Below, piece by piece: positions 42,398 through 46,502 of a stretch of 46,502 bases of DNA. This stretch comes from Coriobacteriia bacterium (GTDB lineage: Bacteria; Actinomycetota; Coriobacteriia; Anaerosomatales; Kmv31), in assembly GCA_014859305.1 (NCBI GenBank), contig JACUUM010000009.1, positions 1-46,502 on the forward strand, given 5' to 3'. Made by a program: the position numbers and the translations under genes. Every line of letters starts with the position of its first letter. Positions within the stretch are counted from its first letter, which is position 1. Under the pieces are notes generated by a model that was not told where the DNA came from, did no database searches, and saw nothing but the letters and a program-made list of their open reading frames with translations.

Positions 42398-44065
42398 TCA
42401 GACGATCACTCGGCATATCTCCTCGATGGAGGTCTGGCCGAGCCGCGCCTTCTCGAGCCCGTCCTGCCGCAGGGTCAGCATGCCCTGCTCCGTCGCTACG
42501 CGCTTGATCTCCTCGGCGGAGGCCTCCTCCACGGTCAGGCGCCGGATCTCCTCGGTGATGAGCATGACCTCGTGCACGCCCATGCGGCCACGGTAACCGG
42601 TGTTGCCGCACTTCTGACATCCCACGGCGCGGAACAGCTTCTCGGGCAGAGCGTCTTCCGCGTAACCGGCCTCGATCATCGCCCTCTTACTCGGCACGAA
42701 CGGCGTCTTGCAATGGCAGAGCCGCCGCGCGAGGCGTTGCGCGAGCACGCAGTCGACCGCCGAGGAGACGAGGAAGGGCTCGACGCCCATCTCGATGAGC
42801 CTCGTGATCGCACCCGGCGCGTCGTTCGTATGCAGCGTGGAGAGCACCAGGTGGCCGGTGAGTGCGGACTCGATCGCGATCTTGGCGGTCTCCTGGTCGC
42901 GGATCTCGCCGACGAGGATGATGTCCGGCGAGCAGCGCAGGAACGAGCGGAGCGCGCGGGCGAAGGTCAGCCCGGCCTTCTGGTTCACCTGCACCTGGTT
43001 GACGCCGGGAAGGCGGTACTCTACCGGGTCCTCGGCCGTGATGATGTGCTTGAGCGGCTCGTTGAGCACGTTGATCGCCGCGTACAGCGACGTGGACTTG
43101 CCGGAGCCGGTGGGGCCGGTGACCAGGATCGCGCCGTAGGGCTTGCGGAACGACGACTCGAAGCGGTCGAGCGAAGTCGGCAGGAACCCGAGGTCGGAGA
43201 GTTTGAGCAGGATCGAGTCCTTGCGCAGGATGCGCAGGACGACCCGTTCGCCGTAGACCGTCGGCAGCGTGGAGACGCGGAAGTCCAGCTTGCGGCCGCC
43301 GCTCGTGATGGCGCAGTGCCCGTCCTGAGGCTTGCGCGACTCGGCGATGTCCATGTCCGCCATGATCTTGAAGCGCGAGAGGACGGCTGCTTGCGCGTTC
43401 TTCGGGCTCCTCATGACCTCGTGGAGCACGCCGTCGATACGGAAGCGGACGCGAAGGTCCTTCTCCTGGGGCTCGATATGGATGTCCGAGGCGCGGTCGG
43501 TCACCGCCTTGTGGATGATGAAGTTGACGAGCTTGACCGTCGGGGCGTCCGACGTCATGTCGCCGATCTCCTCGAGATCGACGGCGTCCGCCTCCCCCGA
43601 GCCGTCGAAGTCCCCGGTGTGCTCCGCTGTCTTGTAGAACTCCTCGACGGTGACGAGGATGTCGTCCCGCGTCGAGATGGCCGGCTTGATGTCGTAGCCG
43701 GTGATGATGCGCAGGTCGTCCAGCGCGAGCACGTTCTGCGGGTCGGCCATCGCCACCATGAGCTGGCTGCCGTCTATCCGGACGGGCATCAGTATGTAGC
43801 GTGTCGCCAGCTCCTTGGGGACGACGGCGACGGCATCGGGCTCGGGACGCGTCGCGGTGAAGTCGATGTAGGGGATCCCGATCTGCTGCGCCATCACGGA
43901 CAGGATCGCGCCCTGGGTGGCGTAGCCGAGGTCCACGAGGACCTTGCCCAGCGGGCTGCCCGTGGCGCGGTGCACCTCGAGCGCGTCGTTGAGCTGCCCC
44001 TCCGTGACCAGCCCGGCCTTCATCAGAAGGAGGCCGAGGCGCTGCCCGGCTTCAGCCACCGGCAT
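42398..44065 (-). CDS. pilB: Pilus extension ATPase PilB
   Basis: 555 aa, GspE/PilB family. One MshEN/T2SSE_N domain (RLGLLLMKAGLVTEGQLNDA, about residues 9-150) is followed by the N2 domain (ASDIHIEPQEKDLRVRFRID) and the ATPase core: Walker A GPTGSGKSTSLYAAINV, EDPVEYRLPGVNQVQVNQKA, Walker B PDIILVGEIRDQETAKIAIE and the His box GHLVLSTLHTNDAPGAITRL. A tetracysteine zinc motif (RRLCHCKTP and CQKCGNTGYRGR) confirms a PilB-type enzyme. MshEN domains can bind c-di-GMP; the N-terminus has an RLGxxLxxxG-like start (QRLGLLLMKAG), which is consistent with but does not prove binding. Confidence 0.97.
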   Translation of the reverse strand: MPVAEAGQRLGLLLMKAGLVTEGQLNDALEVHRATGSPLGKVLVDLGYATQGAILSVMAQQIGIPYIDFTATRPEPDAVAVVPKELATRYILMPVRIDGSQLMVAMADPQNVLALDDLRIITGYDIKPAISTRDDILVTVEEFYKTAEHTGDFDGSGEADAVDLEEIGDMTSDAPTVKLVNFIIHKAVTDRASDIHIEPQEKDLRVRFRIDGVLHEVMRSPKNAQAAVLSRFKIMADMDIAESRKPQDGHCAITSGGRKLDFRVSTLPTVYGERVVLRILRKDSILLKLSDLGFLPTSLDRFESSFRKPYGAILVTGPTGSGKSTSLYAAINVLNEPLKHIITAEDPVEYRLPGVNQVQVNQKAGLTFARALRSFLRCSPDIILVGEIRDQETAKIAIESALTGHLVLSTLHTNDAPGAITRLIEMGVEPFLVSSAVDCVLAQRLARRLCHCKTPFVPSKRAMIEAGYAEDALPEKLFRAVGCQKCGNTGYRGRMGVHEVMLITEEIRRLTVEEASAEEIKRVATEQGMLTLRQDGLEKARLGQTSIEEICRVIV

Positions 44066-44137
44066 CTTCCCGTCCGTTCCCCGCAGGCGCGGCAGTCGCG
44101 GTGTCCCCTCGGCGAGGGCTCGGCCGGCGACGGCGCG

Positions 44138-45448
44138 TCAGGTCTCGGACGTGTCGCTCCGCCTCGCCCCCGGCATCCTGTGGAGCATGCGCGCGGCGAG
44201 CCGTTGGAACTCCTCGAAGGTCTTCGAGCCGGGCCTGACCCCGACGCGGATCTCTCCGAACCACATCTCCACCGGCGACACCATCACGTACTCCTCGGTT
44301 CGACTGTCGGCCGCTGCGGGCTCGGGCTTGAGGGCCGGCGGAGCCTCGGGTCCCGCCGGCGGAACATGTCGCGGCGGAGAGGCCGCGGGTGCGGGCAGCC
44401 GGGCGGCAGGTGCGGGCAGCGGTGCGCGCACCGATTCGGCCGCCGCGCGGGCCGCAGGTGCCTCGACGGGGCCCGGCGCCGAGGCGGCCGCCGGCGCCAC
44501 GGTCGGGATCCCCTGCTCGCCGAGCCGCTCCAACAGCTTCTCCGAGAGGATCTCCAGAACGTCGGGGGGCTCCGCGGGCCTGTCACCGACCCCCGGGACG
44601 GGCGATGAGGTGTGCTCCGGGCCCGACGCGGGAGCGGTGTGCGGGGCCTGCGCCTCGGTCGAGGCGGCCGCCCCCCGCTCGAGGACCGGCAACGACCTCG
44701 GAGCGGCCGCCGGTCCTGCGGCCCCTGCGACCACGTCCGCGCCCGCTCCTTCGGTCTCTGCCGTAGGGGCTTCGCCGGACGGCGAGCCCGACGTACCGTA
44801 TGGCTCGAGCGCCTCCTCGAGTGAGCGCGAGGCCTTGGGAACGGAGCCCGAGCGCTCCTCGCGCTCGGCGTCTTGAGGTGTCGCAGCGGACGACCCGCCC
44901 GCGCCCGCCGGAGCGGTCGCGGGCGGAGAGGCGGGTGATGGAGAGGGCACGTCGCTCGCCCCGGCCGGGTGCGAGGACTCCCGGGCGGGCGCCTCGGGCA
45001 CGGGTGGCTCGCGCGATGGGACGGGCACGCCGAGCACAGGGGACTGCGCCGTGGGCGGCGCGGGAGCTTCGGGCACAGGCGGACGGGACGGCGTGGGCGG
45101 CGCGGGCGCCGGCGGAGAGGATACCGCGGCAGGGGGCTCCGGCAAGGCGGCCGGAGCCGCCGGCGGAGACGTGACGGCGCGGACCTGCCCGCCGCCGTCC
45201 TCATCCTCGGGCATCCACTCGCCCGTGCGCAGCGGCTGTTCGAGGATGCGCCGGAACCCCTGCGGGGTCTCCTCGGCGATGCGGTGCAGGTCCACGCCGA
45301 CGTCCACGGATCGGGCCGACCCAGCGGCGGCGGGTGAGGCGGTCCCGGCCCGGCCCGAGCGCCGGATCGCCACGAGCAGGTAGACCACCGAGGCGACGAA
45401 GAGCGCGGCCGCGGCCGCGAGGATCCACAGCCGCTCGTCCACGGTCAC
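44138..45448 (-). CDS. Bitopic membrane protein with long Pro/Ala-rich region, unknown function
   Basis: 436 aa from a GTG at 45448 that overlaps the GTPase stop (GTGA). One membrane helix (LWILAAAAALFVASVVYLLV, about residues 7-26) is followed by RRSGR, placing the rest in the cytoplasm. A short conserved-looking block (VDLHRIAEETPQGFRRILEQ) precedes about 290 residues rich in Pro, Ala, Ser and Glu. The C-terminus is folded-looking again (EEYVMVSPVEMWFGEIRVGV then SKTFEEFQRLAARMLHRM). The layout recalls FimV/TonB-like tethers in which two domains are separated by a disordered spacer. Position between a small GTPase and pilB suggests a polar anchor or regulator of the pilus. No family recognised. 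Confidence 0.65.
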   Translation of the reverse strand: MTVDERLWILAAAAALFVASVVYLLVAIRRSGRAGTASPAAAGSARSVDVGVDLHRIAEETPQGFRRILEQPLRTGEWMPEDEDGGGQVRAVTSPPAAPAALPEPPAAVSSPPAPAPPTPSRPPVPEAPAPPTAQSPVLGVPVPSREPPVPEAPARESSHPAGASDVPSPSPASPPATAPAGAGGSSAATPQDAEREERSGSVPKASRSLEEALEPYGTSGSPSGEAPTAETEGAGADVVAGAAGPAAAPRSLPVLERGAAASTEAQAPHTAPASGPEHTSSPVPGVGDRPAEPPDVLEILSEKLLERLGEQGIPTVAPAAASAPGPVEAPAARAAAESVRAPLPAPAARLPAPAASPPRHVPPAGPEAPPALKPEPAAADSRTEEYVMVSPVEMWFGEIRVGVRPGSKTFEEFQRLAARMLHRMPGARRSDTSET

Positions 45449-45972
45449 CCCATGCTCTCGAGGATGCGGTAGAGCAGGCCGAGGAGCACGGCCTTCACGC
45501 TCTCCTTGTCACGCGCATCGACGACCAGCAGCGGCACCGAGTCCGTGAGCTCGAGCTCCGCGCGGACGGACTCGAGCGCGGCCTCGTCCTCGGCGTCCAC
45601 CTTGTTCGCCGCCGCCACGAAGGGCACGTCGGACATCTCGGTGAAGAAGCCGATCATCTCGCGCGCGTCGCGTATGGAGTCCTTGCTCGTCGCGTCGACG
45701 AGCAGCACGAAGCCCAGCATCCCCTCGGAGAGGGTCTCCCACATGAACGAGAAGCGCTCCTGCCCCGGGGTGCCGAAGAGGTAGAGCACGACGTCGTCCG
45801 AGATCGTGATCCGGCCGAAGTCCATCGCCACGGTGGTCTCTCCGCCGCCCTCGCCCGAGGCGTCGCTCACCTGGCGCTCGGTGGAGAGCACCGTTATCTC
45901 GCTCACCGCCTTTATGAAGGTGGTCTTGCCGGCGTTGAACGGCCCGGTCACCACGACCTTCACAGACTGCAT
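45445..45972 (-). CDS. Small GTPase of the COG2229 type (CvnD/MglA-like)
   Basis: 175 aa, a single Ras-like domain. G1 is VVVTGPFNAGKTTFIKAVSE, switch I/G2 region QVSDASGEGGGETTVAMDFG, G3 is LYLFGTPGQERFSFMWETLS (Gly instead of the usual Asp, as is characteristic of this family), and G4 is AAANKVDAEDEAA. It has no membrane anchor. Relatives are encoded in actinobacterial conservons (CvnD) and resemble the polarity GTPase MglA. The upstream gene does not show a roadblock domain in the part visible here. It is coupled to the Pro/Ala-rich membrane protein gene and lies just upstream of pilB. Confidence 0.87.
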   Translation of the reverse strand: MQSVKVVVTGPFNAGKTTFIKAVSEITVLSTERQVSDASGEGGGETTVAMDFGRITISDDVVLYLFGTPGQERFSFMWETLSEGMLGFVLLVDATSKDSIRDAREMIGFFTEMSDVPFVAAANKVDAEDEAALESVRAELELTDSVPLLVVDARDKESVKAVLLGLLYRILESMG

Positions 45973-45993
45973 CCGTGCGCGCTCCGTCTCTGC

Positions 45994-46502
45994 CTAGAGG
46001 TTCTCGATGCCCTCGATGATCTTCAGGACGAGGTCCCTGTCCACCAGCAGGTCTCGATGAAGGACGCTCCCGTCCTTGTGCTCGGGGATCCGGTTCACGC
46101 TCGTGACCGGGCGCTGGCGACCCCCTCCGCCGCCGGTCAACGCGGTGAGCTCGTCGCTCAGGCCGCCGGAGAGCGAGAGGTCGGGTGCGCCTATGTCCGC
46201 GAGGTAGGCATCCGTCGAGATCACGCCGGAGGGCGGCGCTTCGACCCCCGCTGCCTCCTCCGTCTCGAGCGGCTCGCCCGCCGGCTGCCCCTCCGGTTCG
46301 GGACCCTCGAGAGACGAGAGCAGTTCCGACAGGTCCGGCTCCGTCTCCCCGACCTCGAGCTCCTCTACGTAGAGCGGCTCCTCCGCCGGCGCTTCGACGT
46401 AGGGGGCGGGTTCTTCGACTCTCTCCTCTTGCGGCTCCTCGGCGACGGGCGCGGGCGCGGGTTCCGCCAGCTCCGGCTCCGGCGCGGGCGCGGGTTCCGC
46501 CA
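45994..46502 (-). CDS. Acidic Pro/Glu-rich protein, N-terminus beyond window edge
   Basis: The frame is open from the stop (TAG at 45994-45996) through base 46502, so the start lies outside; the internal GTG at 46224 is just a Val codon. The visible 169 residues start with acidic repeats (AEPAPAPEPEL and similar), continue with blocks such as PLYVEELEVGETEPDLSELL, and end in a more ordered segment (RPVTSVNRIPEHKDGSVLHR, then LLVDRDLVLKIIEGIENL). It ends 21 nt before the GTPase ATG and is probably its operon partner. In conservons this place is often taken by a roadblock/LC7 or DUF742 protein, but I cannot see either here. Confidence 0.6.
   Translation of the reverse strand, partial: AEPAPAPEPELAEPAPAPVAEEPQEERVEEPAPYVEAPAEEPLYVEELEVGETEPDLSELLSSLEGPEPEGQPAGEPLETEEAAGVEAPPSGVISTDAYLADIGAPDLSLSGGLSDELTALTGGGGGRQRPVTSVNRIPEHKDGSVLHRDLLVDRDLVLKIIEGIENL
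46448..46502. repeat. 22-bp direct repeat with 33-bp period at the right edge
   Basis: GGCGCGGGCGCGGGTTCCGC plus CA occurs at 46448-46469 and again exactly at 46481-46502. It encodes the AEPAPAP repeats of the acidic protein, and the array may continue outside the window. Confidence 0.8.

Noticed and set aside
39539-44065. Type II secretion system instead of type IV pilus
   Set aside because: A retraction ATPase (PilT motif AVRNLVREAK), PilM/PilN with INLLP, and a tetracysteine PilB favour T4P. No gspD, gspC or similar gene is present.
46224-46224. GTG at 46224 as the start of a 76-aa protein
   Set aside because: The frame stays open and uninterrupted to the window edge with the same acidic composition, and no Shine-Dalgarno precedes the GTG, so it is an internal Val codon of a longer gene.

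Overview
This 46.5 kb window is GC-rich, densely packed bacterial chromosome. Many genes overlap by ATGA/GTGA or TGATG junctions, and GTG starts are common. The gene set (mraZ-rsmH-ftsL, SteA/MctB, TlyA, NadK, RecN, a COG2229-type small GTPase) together with a complete type IV pilus (T4P) assembly locus and no visible secretin gene suggests a monoderm actinobacterium, perhaps near Coriobacteriia or the OPB41-like lineages. That placement is inferred from gene content and order, not from a database search. I see no IS element, prophage, CRISPR array, tRNA or rRNA.

Layout. (1) 1-1.9 kb, minus strand: start of a division/cell-wall (dcw) cluster, mraZ, rsmH and a truncated FtsL-like gene, with a MraZ-box-like repeat array upstream. 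(2) 2.1-3.5 kb, plus strand: a 46-aa membrane protein with its own promoter and terminator, then a DUF4349 lipoprotein. (3) 3.4-9.8 kb, minus strand: XerC/D-type recombinase, small membrane, acidic and zinc-ribbon proteins, a DUF3866 protein, an M20 peptidase and pyrG. (4) 9.8-16.7 kb: an envelope cluster made of a MraY/WecA-like phosphotransferase, a polytopic protein with a conserved SPLDGVRFYGLGNE motif, divergent murJ and a GT2 glycosyltransferase, then mctB-like and steA genes. (5) 16.7-27.1 kb, minus strand: a housekeeping block in the order efp - (carboxyltransferase-AccB fusion) - accC - asp23 - nusB - xseB - dxs - tlyA - nadK - recN. (6) 27.2-31.5 kb: aroC - aroKB fusion - aroQ - pepQ. 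(7) 31.6-46.5 kb, minus strand: the T4P locus, comprising pilB, pilT, pilC, pilA, pilD, three large or unusual minor pilins, pilM, pilN, pilO and a PilP-like gene. It is preceded by a small GTPase flanked by two low-complexity proteins.

Most interesting points. Three separate pil transcription units (pilA, the pilV-like operon, pilM) each carry an upstream element of the form T(A/C)(A/C)A-N16-(G/T)CCGATA(A/C) with identical spacing. This is the signature of a sigma-28/FliA/WhiG-type promoter, so a dedicated alternative sigma factor may control piliation. The AccB slot of the efp-accB-accC-nusB synteny block holds a 620-aa fusion of a pyruvate/oxaloacetate-type carboxyltransferase to a full ACC-type biotin carrier, next to its biotin carboxylase. 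The steA-mctB-GT2-murJ-phosphotransferase-YGLGNE group looks like a poorly described envelope-polymer system. The GTPase trio upstream of pilB is a candidate polarity or regulatory module for the pilus.
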